A stretch of 64,000 nt of DNA from Xenopus tropicalis (Eukaryota; Chordata; Amphibia; Anura; Pipidae). Under the pieces are notes generated by a model. The model saw only the letters and a list, made by a program, of their open reading frames with translations. It searched no databases and was not told where the DNA came from. Positions 20,732-30,240 of this stretch are shown one piece after another (position 1 is the first letter of the stretch; every line of letters begins with the position of its first letter). Position numbers and translations under genes: made by a program. The stretch lies in the NCBI RefSeq assembly GCF_000004195.4, contig NC_030679.2, positions 17,835,212 to 17,899,211 of the forward strand. The letters run 5' to 3'.

Positions 20732-21752
20732 ATGCCAAGATCCAAAGAAATTCAGGAACAAATGAGAACAAAAGTAATTGAGATCTATCAGTCTGGTAAA
20801 GGTTATTAAGCCATTTCTAAAGCTTTGGGACTCCAGCGAACCACAGTGAGAGCCATTATCCACAAATGGCAAAAACATGGAACAGTGGTGAACCTTCCCA
20901 GGAGTGGCCGGCCGACCAAAATTACCCCAAGAGCGCAGAGACAACTCATCCGAGAGGCCACAAAAGACCCCAGGACAACATCTAAAGAACTGCAGGCCTC
21001 ACTTGCCTCAATTAAGGTCAGTGTTCACAACACCATAAGAAAGAGACTGGGCATAAAAGGGCCTGCATGGCAGATTTCCAAGGCGCAAACCACTTTTAAG
21101 CAAAAAGAACATTAAGGCTCGTCTCAATTTTGCTAAAAAACATCTCAATGATTGCCAAGACTTTTGGGAAAATACCTTGTGGACCGACGAGACAAAAGTT
21201 GAACTTTTTGGAAGGTGCGTGTCCCGTTACATCTGGCGTAAAAGTAACACAGCATTTCAGAAAAAGAACATCATACCAACAGTAAAATATGGTGGCGGTA
21301 GTGTGATGGTCTGGGGTTGTTTTGCTGCTTCAGGACCTGGAAGGCTTGCTGTGATAGATGGAACCATGAATTCTACTGACTACCAAAAAATCCTGAAGGA
21401 GAATGTCCGGCCATCTGTTCGTCAACTCAAGCTGAAGCGATCTTGGGTGCTGCAGCAGGACAATGACCCAAAACACACCAGCAAATCCACCTCTGAATGG
21501 CTGAAGAAAAACAAAATGAAGACTTTGGAGTGGCCTAGTCAAAGTCCTGACCTGAATCCTATTGAGATGTTGTGGCATGACCTTAAAAAGGCGGTCCATG
21601 CTAGAAAACCCTCAAATAAAGCTGAATTACAACAATTCTGCAAAGATGAGTGGGCCAAAATTCCTCCAGAGCGCTGTAAAAGACTCGTTGCAAGTTATCG
21701 CAAACGCTTGATTGCAGTTATTGCTGCTAAGGGTGGCCCAACCAGTTATTAG
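20732..21752 (+). pseudogene. Tc1-like transposase (stop and frameshift)
   Basis: Cut-and-paste transposase of the DD34E type. The start ATG at 20732 gives MPRSKEIQEQMRTKVIEIYQ, the expected N terminus. A TAA at 20807-20809 replaces a codon in the helix-turn-helix region (GKGY then AISKALGLQRTT). The paired-like region with LPRSGRPTKI follows. Near 21090-21115 the frame shifts. From there the catalytic domain runs to 21752: first Asp in LWTDETKVELFG, second in QQDNDPKHTS, Glu in SPDLNPIEMLW, ending GGPTSY. The catalytic triad is intact but the two lesions mean the copy cannot make the full protein. Total length of about 340 codons matches the family. Confidence 0.94.
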
Positions 21753-21757
21753 GTTCA

Positions 21758-21971
21758 GGGGGCAATTACTTTTTCACACAGGGCCATGTAGGTTTGGATT
21801 TTTTTTTCTCCCTAAATAATAAAAACCCTCATTTAAAAACTGCATTTTGTGTTTACTTGTGTTATCTTTGACTAATAGTTAAATGTGTTTGATGATCAGA
21901 AACATTTTGTGTGACAAACATGCAAAAGAATAAGAAATCAGGAAGGGGGCAAATAGTTTTTCACACCACTG
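21758..21971. repeat. Right terminal inverted repeat of second Tc1-like element
   Basis: Mirror of 20354-20568 with scattered substitutions. Ends CACACCACTG before TA. Confidence 0.9.
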
Positions 21972-21973
21972 TA

Positions 21974-22612
21974 TACCATAAATAGTGGATGGCTGATGCA
22001 CCAATGGTCTTCTATATCTGTAACATCATTGTTGTTAACTATGGGGGGCACAGAACCTCCAAGGAAGACTTGTATTGAATCCCAACCACTGCCATAAGGA
22101 CACCACGTGATGAGCTTTCAGACATTAAAAAAAAATGTTGCTCCCAGAATCCTCTGCCAATAATGAGTCTTTTGTGACTAAAATCACTTTAAATTGTAAG
22201 TAATGTATACAATTTACAAAGTCATTTGTCATATATCTATATATGTCCCTGTGATTGGCAGCTCAGTCACAAAACTCCTGCGGAATGTTTAGCACAGCAG
22301 GGAATACCAGGATAGTGTGCAGTCAGTTATGCACCCAAGTGCACAGCAAAACATTTTTTTCCCCATACCCCGCGACGTTGAAAGAGTTACAGACTGTCGG
22401 ATCTGTGTCTAGCGTTTTTGATATGCTAATGTAATTTTGTTCTCTAGGAAAGCTCTCTCCATCTGCATCAAGATCTACTCCATCCCTTTGCCTACCCATT
22501 CCCGCCTAATGTACTCTACCGATGTATTTTTGAGTCATTCTTAAGTACCACTATGGTCTGCACACAGCAAACCCAGGGCTATTTATAGGCTTCTGCACTG
22601 CTTTAAAGGGCA
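21974..22612. other. Unique non-coding stretch
   Basis: I see no gene or recognised repeat. Confidence 0.4.
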
Positions 22613-22980
22613 TACTTATCAACAATATTTATCTCTCTTTACTCACAAATACAACATAGACAACACATATACTATCCACTGTGCATATTTCCATTTTACA
22701 CCTAAGCAGATTTAAATTGGATGCAAACCTTAAAATACAGTTTTTGCCTAATGAAAAATGCAAGTCAAAGTAACATTCTAATAAACATTAATTATATTTT
22801 CAAAGTAACTATTCTAATATAATTGCTATTGAAAGTGATATCTGTGTCTTTGCTCAAGAGTCAGAAGAACCAGCAGTGCAGAAAGTCAAAATAATGCTTT
22901 ACATAGCAATTGCATTTACTGTAAACTATCAAAAGACTGTTAATGCATGTATATAGACATTGGGTTTACACCCCCTTTAA
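22613..22980. mobile_element. Possible T2/Kolobok-like MITE
   Basis: TTAAAGGGCATAC on the left and GGTTTACACCCCCTTTAA on the right suggest TTAA-bounded inverted ends, but pairing beyond the first eight bases is weak. The interior is AT-rich and non-coding. Confidence 0.4.
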
Positions 22981-23529
22981 GATGAAATAATTAGATCAGT
23001 TTTCAGCAGCACTTTCCAATTTTTCCTGAAATTTGCCTCTTTGCGATACACTAAACAGAGGGCTAAATTCCATTAAAGGTAAAATAAAGTCCATACAAAC
23101 CTTTACAGCCCCTCTTAACTTCCTCTTACATTTCTGGCTCTCCTGTAGCCCACCTGTTTGGTCACAGAATAATAGTAGGGTAAGACCTTTTCAGAAGAAT
23201 ATGCAAGGTGGGTTGCTTTTTCTATAGGGCTGGTGGCTGTTTGAAATGGCACAGCAGTCCTAATGACCTGAGAATATCTAAAAATTGCTGTTTTATTGTG
23301 GGCTTGGCTTGCCAAACTTGTGTTAGACTTCTACATTGGGTCTGGATTCAGGTGTGGTCTTGACCATGCTTGTGGTCCATGGGTACCTGTTAGTCACATC
23401 ACTTTCAGTCTCCCAGCCCACAAGTGATGTCACTTCTGCTTCCCATTGTCGATCCTGTTCCCACTACTAAAGTCATGTCCGCTGTTGGTGGGAAGGTTGT
23501 TTATGGGAAACCGGTTGGTCAGCTGAGCC
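22981..23529. other. Non-coding stretch
   Basis: No gene is visible. The last 8 bases (GCTGAGCC) are the target duplication of the following MITE. Confidence 0.4.
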
Positions 23530-23795
23530 CAGGGTCGGACTGGGCCGTTGGGACACCGGGAAAAAACACGGTAGGCCCTGGCGGCCCATACACGAGCCTG
23601 GCCAACAGTGTTCCTCTCCTGATGCGTTAAACTTACGCGCACTCAGGGGAGGATGGTTGGGGGCCCCTGCGGGGGGGGGGGGTAGGGAGGTGTAGTGGGG
23701 GCCCCTGCAGGGGTTAGTGGGGCACAACAGAGGCCCCTAGGGGGTGTGGGAGACTTGGCTGGCGAGGTCACCTGCAGGGCCCCTGCACCCCCCTG
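23530..23795. mobile_element. hAT MITE, CAGGGTCGGACTGG family
   Basis: It begins CAGGGTCGGACTGGGCCG and ends CACCCCCCTG. An exact 8-bp duplication GCTGAGCC lies at 23522-23529 and 23796-23803. The interior is unusually GC-rich, with a 12-13 base G-run near 23671-23683 and several GGGGCCCCTGC-like blocks. Open frames on the minus strand are by-products of low stop density. Confidence 0.85.
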
Positions 23796-23819
23796 GCTGA
23801 GCCCAGGTAGGCACCTAAA

Positions 23820-23967
23820 AAAGAACTGACTTCTGCTTTTAGGTAAAGGAATAAACAAACACTGCTTTCAATTGCAATTACATTTACAAAAATCACTTTT
23901 GTCCATTGGACATGTTTAATTAATGGATAAGGGAAAAAAGTTTTTAGGTGGGGTTCCCCTTTAAACA
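23820..23967. mobile_element. Half of a TTAA-type MITE
   Basis: The end TTAGGTGGGGTTCCCCTTTA(A) matches in mirror the TTTAAAGTGGAATTCCACCT start at 39850. It is one arm only; the other end is not recognisable. Confidence 0.4.
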
Positions 23968-24552
23968 AACAGGTAGTACTCTACACAAAGGTGTGATTTA
24001 CCTGAATGTCCTTGGAAAGACCCTAATGTATATGTTTTTATAGCTTTTTTATCGGCAAATATACATTTTTCTAGCTTTTTTGCCTCCTTTCTAAATTAAA
24101 TGAGGCGAGCGACCAGCGAGGCCCTCGTATGGAAGTGGAGTACTGTGCCGCTCCCTCCAAGCGTAGATAATATTATTCATATTACCTTTCATGGAAATTT
24201 GCACAGGCTCTGACTTCTTTGTTTTACGCAGTTGGGAATGTTTGAATTTCAAGCAGACATTTGTGCCCGTGTTCAGCCAACTGCCGCCCAGATATTACTT
24301 TTATGGCTTTAGCATTCTGCCGGTGTTCCAGGTCACTTCAGGGAATAAGAGTTTGCTGACAGTGATTGGAAGCCTCGGGAATGCACAACCTGTGGTGTTC
24401 AATAGCTGCGGTGAACTACAGCTCGCACCTTCTATTGAGGTCATTGCTGTAAATGGGATGCTTTTCTGTAGACAAAATTGATTTTGTTAAAATGGAAGAT
24501 GTATGTGTATGGGGAGGGAAGGGAGGTTGATTCCTGTATACTTACACTACTG
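23968..24552. other. Non-coding stretch with a short open frame
   Basis: The forward frame at 24191-24481 (96 residues) lies in a somewhat GC-richer segment. I recognise no domain and no splice context, so I do not call a gene; it might be a conserved non-coding segment. Confidence 0.25.
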
Positions 24553-25042
24553 CAGGGGTCCTTCTTACTTGTGAGTCACAGTCAAATGTAAAAAGACTTG
24601 GAGAGCAACACAAGCATCATAAAGATCATGCATACCTCCCAACTGTCCCGATTTTCCCTGATTTAATTCCCAGATTATTACTAAAAAGTCATTCATTTTC
24701 CTTTGATCTCCTGCACTGAACGCTAAAAAAAAGACAATGTTTCTCAAACCTAATTAAAAAGTAGCTTTTGGCAGAGAGCCCAAAAATCTTAACAAGCTTC
24801 ACCTGCACTTAGAAACATTGTTTCTCACATGCAATTATATAAGTGGGCTTTTGGCAGAGAGCCCAGAAAGTTAACAAGCCACACCTGCACCGAGATACAA
24901 TTGCAACTAATAAGCTAAACAGGTCTCTTGGGGGAACTGAGACTTGCAGCTTAAAGGCCAATTTCACTTTTTTTAGCAGAGCAACATCCAACAGGGTTGG
25001 TGAGCAACATGTTGCTCTCGAGTCTCTGGTTGGGGATCACTA
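24553..25042 (+). mobile_element. hAT MITE, CAGGGGTCC family, with replaced centre
   Basis: The left end CAGGGGTCCTTCTTAC and right end TTGGGGATCACTA are flanked by identical 8-bp CACTACTG (24545-24552, 25043-25050). About 90 bases of the left arm and 70 of the right arm match the family. The centre holds a foreign insert (24643-24972). Confidence 0.85.
24643..24972. mobile_element. Insert with CATACCTCCCAACTGTCCCG end and 83-bp duplication
   Basis: The left end CATACCTCCCAACTGTCCCG is a recognisable repeat terminus (mirror at 5131-5150). Inside, GCTTTTGGCAGAGAGCCC occurs at 24764 and 24847, giving an 83-bp tandem duplication. The right end is not defined. Confidence 0.55.
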
Positions 25043-25050
25043 CACTACTG

Positions 25051-26508
25051 AATCGTCCCCAGTGACAGTTTTGGACTTGGCCTCCTAGGACCCACCAGAC
25101 AACCTAACACTCCCTTAGATTAAGACAGTACTATATATGATAAGTGTCATCAAGAACTATGGTGGAAATATAAAAAGGGCTGATGGGCATTGTCCTTGCC
25201 TGAGGGCAACTAGGGCAACTCAGGCCTGGTACTCAGGCAGGCCAGTCCATTTGTCATTAAATAATTAGTCTTATAAACTCTTTTTTTATTTAAGGAAATA
25301 CAAAGCTATAAACAAATTAAATTACTTTTGCAACTGACAATTTTTTTCTAGTTTTCAGGATAAGTTTTTACAATTGAATCTGAAACAACAGCACCACTTA
25401 ACTGCTCATTTCAGCCATCTGGCCACAGTCAGCAGAAAATTAAGTTAGCAAGGAAAGGAAAGTCTTGCAATGTTGCTCCGCTCAGAAACTGAAGTTAGTG
25501 AGCAGAGAAGAGTCACCTGATGTTTCACCGGTCAGATCTAAGCAGAGCAACATAACAAGGCCTTCCTCTTCTTGCTAACTTAGCTTTCTGCTGGCTGTGG
25601 CAGGTCGGCCAAAATGACCAGCAAGTGGAGTCCATTGCTTCAAATGTATTATATTAGAAGTATATCAACTGATAATATCTTGAAAACTGGACAACATAAT
25701 AATGAAGGTAAATTGCAGATGTGTTCAGAAGAATATAGAATTACAGAGAATTTTACAATAAAAGGTGAACTCTGAATAGAGCTTCTTACAACACAAAAAA
25801 CCCTAATATATCACTGTAATCTGTTCTTTCAAAAAGTATGAATAAATCCCATTTTTATATGCTGAAATCCAGCTGCAAAACAGTTAATCTCTTTCTGCAT
25901 CATTGGAAATCCAGGCAGGGAAGGAGGGACTAAAACACTGATGTTACAAATTGTAACAACTTCTCCACAGCTTATAGACAGCATGCAGGAACTAGATAAC
26001 CCACAATGCAGTGCACTGTTCCTTTCCTTATTGACATCACACGTACAGGGAATTGTGGGACTTGGAAAATGCAGGCTGAAGGAAGGCTGAGGTCAGTTGA
26101 CTACTGTTACATTTATTTGAGTCTCAAAACAGCCAGATCAACAGGGCTTAGGAAACTGTTCCAAACCATACAATTACATTAGAAATAATGAAAAGGCTGC
26201 TTATTTTTTAACTGATGTACTGTATATTGCAAAGTCGCTTACAATTCTGTTTACATGTCAGAAAGCTTAAGATGTGTTTGGGTGGAGTTCCTTTAATTTG
26301 TTTATATTTTTTTCAAATGGAAAAACAACTATGAAATACCCACCCTTGCCCAGTCTTAGTGGTTATTTGCTTAAACCTGAACCAATGTTCTTGAAGCAGG
26401 AAGGGTTTTAGAGTATAGAAGCATGGGAAATCTGAGGGTCTCCTGATGTTGTTGGACTACAGTTGTGGTAGACGTGTAGAATGGAAGTCACTATTTTATT
26501 CCTTAGGC
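25051..26508. other. Non-coding stretch
   Basis: No gene is visible. GGGTGGAGTTCCTTTAA at about 26280-26296 looks like one end of a TTAA-type MITE. The interior has a repeated GAAAGNNAAGT-like theme but no certain element. Confidence 0.35.
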
Positions 26509-26742
26509 CAGTGATCTCACCAACCCCTTGGATGTTGCTCTCCAAAAGAGACTTGGTGGCAAGTTATGGTTGAGTAAAAACAAGATTTACTACCAAATAA
26601 ACCCTCCTGTGAGCTGATAGTATGCATAGAGGCTACCTAATAGCCAATTGTAGCCCTTATTTGGCACCTCCATGAACTTTCATGGTGCTTGTGTTGCTCT
26701 CCAAGTCTTTTTACATTTGAAGAGTAAGTTTAGGGACCCCTG
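26509..26742 (-). mobile_element. hAT MITE, CAGGGGTCCCC family
   Basis: 234 bp, in the orientation opposite to 19722-20028: it starts CAGTGATCTCACC and ends AGGGACCCCTG. A perfect 8-bp duplication CCTTAGGC lies at 26501-26508 and 26743-26750. This is the cleanest short member of the family in the window and helps define the broken one at 2765-3585. Confidence 0.93.
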
Positions 26743-27589
26743 CCTTAGGCATTAAAACTACAATGCAAGTTAATGTGAACTTAAAATTCTGCATAAGGGG
26801 TAACATTTTTACACATTACATATTTTACACATTACATATTTGATATGAGACAGATTAAAAGTTCTTGTATTGAAGTCTGACCTATTCTTTAATTAAAATT
26901 TTTTTTTTTTGTAAATTATAAAGAACTAATGCTCTGTATAACCAATAGGATCAGAAGATTTATATTAAAAAGATACTATATTATGTGCCACTTCCATTTT
27001 GTAATTCACCCTTGTTTTCAGGCTTACAGATAGGGAGGAGTTCATTGTACTAGAAGGAAGAATCTGCAGATCTACATTGGTGTCCCTTTAAGAAACAGCC
27101 AAAACGTTGAAGTGTTTACTTGAATTTTTCTGCTTTTAATTTATATTCCGTTTGTTTGTGTTCTCCTCTGATAAACTGACCTTTAGATCAAGCCACTATT
27201 TACAAAAGCTCAAGAGCTGTCGTTGTCATGATTTCCTTATCCTTCTTGTGGACACAGCAGGTTCTTTATGAGAGTCTTATGCTGAAGGACTTTGCAACTC
27301 ACAGGAGGAGAATCTGGCAGCCTACGGAGTTTACAAATGAAAGAAGTGAGTGCTGCCTCTTAAAACAGTGCACTAGCCCCCACACACACATTGCATAAAT
27401 CTGATCTCTAAACTGGGGTTCTTCTTATCAATCTTAGCACACCGTCATTTTAATCTATCAGCATATTACTTGTGGTGGAGAAATGCCGAACCCTGCTGCA
27501 TTTTATTGCCTTTTGTGCAAACCACCTGTCCCATGAAAAACACACATTTTTAGATCAAGAACCTCCAGTTGCTTCCAGAAACCAATAGT
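26743..27589. other. Non-coding stretch
   Basis: No gene is visible. A short direct repeat TTTTACACATTACATAT occurs at 26808-26840, and a T-run near 26897-26910. Confidence 0.4.
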
Positions 27590-27925
27590 ATAAATACAGG
27601 GTCAGCTCCATATATTATGCCCTCTGAACACATGGTAGGATAAATACAGCGCCAGTTCCATATATAATGAGCCCAGAACACATGGTAGGATAAATACAGC
27701 GCCAGTTCCATATATAATGAGCCCAGAACACATGGTAGGATAAATACAGCGCCAGTTCCATATATAATGAGCCCAGAACACACAGTAGGATAAATACAGC
27801 GCCAGTTCCATATATAATGAGCCCAGAACACACAGTAGGATAAATACAGTGCCAGCTCCACGTAAAATGAGCCCAGAACACATGGTAGGATAAGAACAGT
27901 GTCAATTTCATGTAAAATACCTCTA
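27590..27925. repeat. 50-bp minisatellite, about 6.5 copies
   Basis: CATGGTAGGATAAATACAGC or CACAGTAGGATAAATACAGC recurs at 27631, 27681, 27731, 27781, 27831 and 27881, an exact 50-bp period. The central units are nearly identical and the outer ones diverged. On the minus strand the unit lacks stops in all three frames, which creates three overlapping open frames of about 100 residues; these are not genes. Confidence 0.95.
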
Positions 27926-27953
27926 TCCTGTTTGCTGTAGGGAATTCATTTGT

Positions 27954-30240
27954 GTTACATAGTTACATAGGGTTGAAAAAAGACCATTGTCCATCAAGTT
28001 CAAACCATCCGAGTAAACCCAGCACACAACCTATACTAACCAATCTATACACTCACATACATAAACTATATATACAACCAGTAATACTAACTGTAGATAT
28101 TAGTATCACAATAGCCTTGGATGTTCTGCTTGTCCAAAAACTCATCCAGGCCCCTCTTATAGTTATTAACAGAATCTGCCATTACCACATCACTAGGAAG
28201 GGCATTCCACAGCCTCACTGCCCTCACCGTGAAAACCCACCTACGCTGCTTCAAATGGAAGCTCTGTTCCTCTAATCTATAGGGGTGACCTCTGGTGCGC
28301 TGATTGTTTTTATGGGAAAAAAGAACATCCCCCAACTGCCTATAATCCCCTCTAATGTACTTGTACAGAGTAATCATGTCCTCTCGCAAGCGCCTCTTTT
28401 CCAGAGAAAACAACCCCAACCTCGACAGTCTAACCTCATAGCTTAAATCTTCCACCCCCTTTACCAGTTTAGTTGCACGTCTCTGCACTCTCTCCAGCTC
28501 ATTAATATCCTTCTTAAGGACTGGAGCCCAAAACTGCACTGCATACTCAAGGTGAGGCCTTACCAGGGACCTATAAAGGGGCAAAATTATGTTCTCATCC
28601 CTTGAGTCAATGCCCTTTTTTATACAAGACAGCTCTTTATTTGCTGTAGTAGCCACAGAATGACACTGCCTGGAATTAGACAACTTATGATCTACAAAAA
28701 CCCCTAGATCCTTCTCCATTAAGGATGCCCCCAACACACTACCATTCAGTAGATAGTTCGCGTTTATATTATTTCTACCAAAGGGCATAACTTGGGCACT
28801 TTTCAACATTGAACCTCATTTTCCAGTTTGCTGCCCAGTTTTCCAATTTTGTCAAATCGCTCTGCAAAGCGGCAGCATCCTGCATGGAACTTATAGTTTT
28901 GCACAATTTAGTGTCATCAGCAAAAATAGAAACAGTACTCTCTATGCCCACCTCCAGGTCATTAATAAACAAGTTAAAAAGCAAAGGACCAAGGACTGAC
29001 CCCTGCGGTACTCCACTAACCACACTGGCCGAATTAGAAAATGTTCCATTTACCACCACTCTTTGTACTCTATCCTTCAGCCAGTTCTCTATCCAATTAC
29101 AAATATTATGTTCTAGGCCAATATTCCTCAATTTGATCATTAACCTTCTGTGAGGTACAGTATCAAACGCTTTAGCAAAATCTAAGTAGATGACATCAAC
29201 TGCCATTCCAGCATCAAGGTTCCTGCTCACCTCCTCATAAAAGGCAACTAAATTAGTCTGGCAAGATCTGTTATGCATAAAACCATGCTGGCACAAACTA
29301 ATAGTATTGTGAACTGCAATGTATTCAACTATCCTATCCCTTATTACCCCTTCCAGAAGCTTTCCTACTACTGATGTCAGACTTACAGGCCTATAGTTTT
29401 CAGGCTGAGAACGAGATCCCTTTTTAAATAATGGCACCACATTAGCAATTCGCCAGTCTCTCGGCACCATGCCAAACCTCAATGAATCCTGAAAAATTAT
29501 GTGAAGAGGCTTGGCAATCACAGCGCTCAGCTCATTTAATACCCTGGGATGAATCCCATCCGGCCCTGGACCTTTGTTTACCTTTACATGTTCAAGTCTC
29601 TTTTGAATTTCCTCCTGAGTGACCCACGCGTCAGTAGCTAAATTACTAGCACTGGGTATATTAAAAGGGAAGCCTTCATTAGGTGGCTCCTCAGATGTAT
29701 AGACAGATGAAAAATAAGAGTTCAAAATTTCTGCTTTTTCCCCGTTCTCATCAACCAATGTACCCCCCCGTGATAATAAAGTTCCCACCCCTTCTTGCTT
29801 CATTTTTTTACTATTCACATAATTAAAAAATAATTTTGGATTCTTTTTACTCCTAGCTGCAATATCCCTTTCCATCTCTATTTTAGCTTGCCTGATAGCT
29901 TTTTTGCATGCTTTATTTGCTTCCTTGTACCTGATGAAAGTTTCCGCGGTCCCAGCTAACTTGAATGCTTTAAAAGCACGTTTTTTATTACCAACCTCGA
30001 CCCTAACTCTTTTATTCAGCCATAAAGGTTTTGCTTTGCGATGCCTCTCCTTGCTTACAAGGGGAATATACTGTTGTGTATACCTGCAAAGCAATGTTTT
30101 AAAGATGTTCCATTTTCCTTCTGTGTCTAACCCCATGAAAAGCCTTTCCCAGTTGACACATTGCAGAGATGCCCTTATACTGGCAAAGTCTGCACGTCTA
30201 AAATTGTTGGTTTGGGGAGGCTTCATTAAAATCTGCCCGT
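27954..30240 (-). mobile_element. CR1-like LINE, 5'-truncated, longest copy
   Basis: The 3' end shows the family tail: the GGTTGAAAAAAGACC mirror followed by ATAGTTACATAG-type repeats at 27956-27972. The element then runs to about 30240 and covers the reverse transcriptase and C-terminal region. The endonuclease part is missing. Other copies: 10152-10750, 18131-20139, 37945-38198, 55479-56096, 59165-60485. Confidence 0.93.
28087..30226 (-). pseudogene. CR1-like LINE ORF2 (reverse transcriptase part, frameshifted)
   Basis: Copies LINE RNA into DNA at the target site. The frame from 30226 to 28775 encodes a connector region, then reverse transcriptase blocks in order. These are NKGPGPDGIHPRVLNEL; NVVPLFKKGS and ENYRPVSLTS (block 2); YLDFAKAFDTVPHRRL (block 3, first Asp); [20 protein letters not shown] (block 4); SIFADDTKLCKTI (block 5, the catalytic ADD). 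A frame break near 28790-28800 separates the C-terminal region 28809-28087 (VMPFGRNNINANYLLNGS to NIQGYCDTNIYS), which in intact relatives follows KCKVMHFGRNN. The palm catalytic residues are present, but the lack of an endonuclease and the frameshift make it non-functional. Confidence 0.92.

Larger units (their letters stand above)
20354..21971 (+). mobile_element. Tc1-like DNA transposon, second family
   Basis: The ends CAGTGGTGTGAAAAAC and their mirror lie inside TA (20352-20353 and 21972-21973). The 1,618-bp element has inverted repeats of about 215 bp with repeated motifs at the outer (GTGTGAAAAACTATTTGCCC) and inner (GTGTGAAAAAGTGATTGCCC) edges: an IR/DR layout. Arms differ at more positions than those of the element at 8560-10149, so it may be older. 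It carries one transposase gene on the plus strand. Confidence 0.95.

Noticed and set aside
23671..23683. G-run considered as a G-quadruplex regulatory site
   Set aside because: It is a homopolymer within a MITE, prone to sequencing error, with no promoter nearby.
24191..24481. 96-codon forward frame in slightly GC-richer DNA
   Set aside because: I considered an exon, but saw no convincing flanking splice signals and no recognised protein family.
27550..27911. Three overlapping frames with repeated WNWRCIYPT phrases
   Set aside because: They are produced by a 50-bp tandem repeat that lacks stops in all frames, not by a repeat protein gene.
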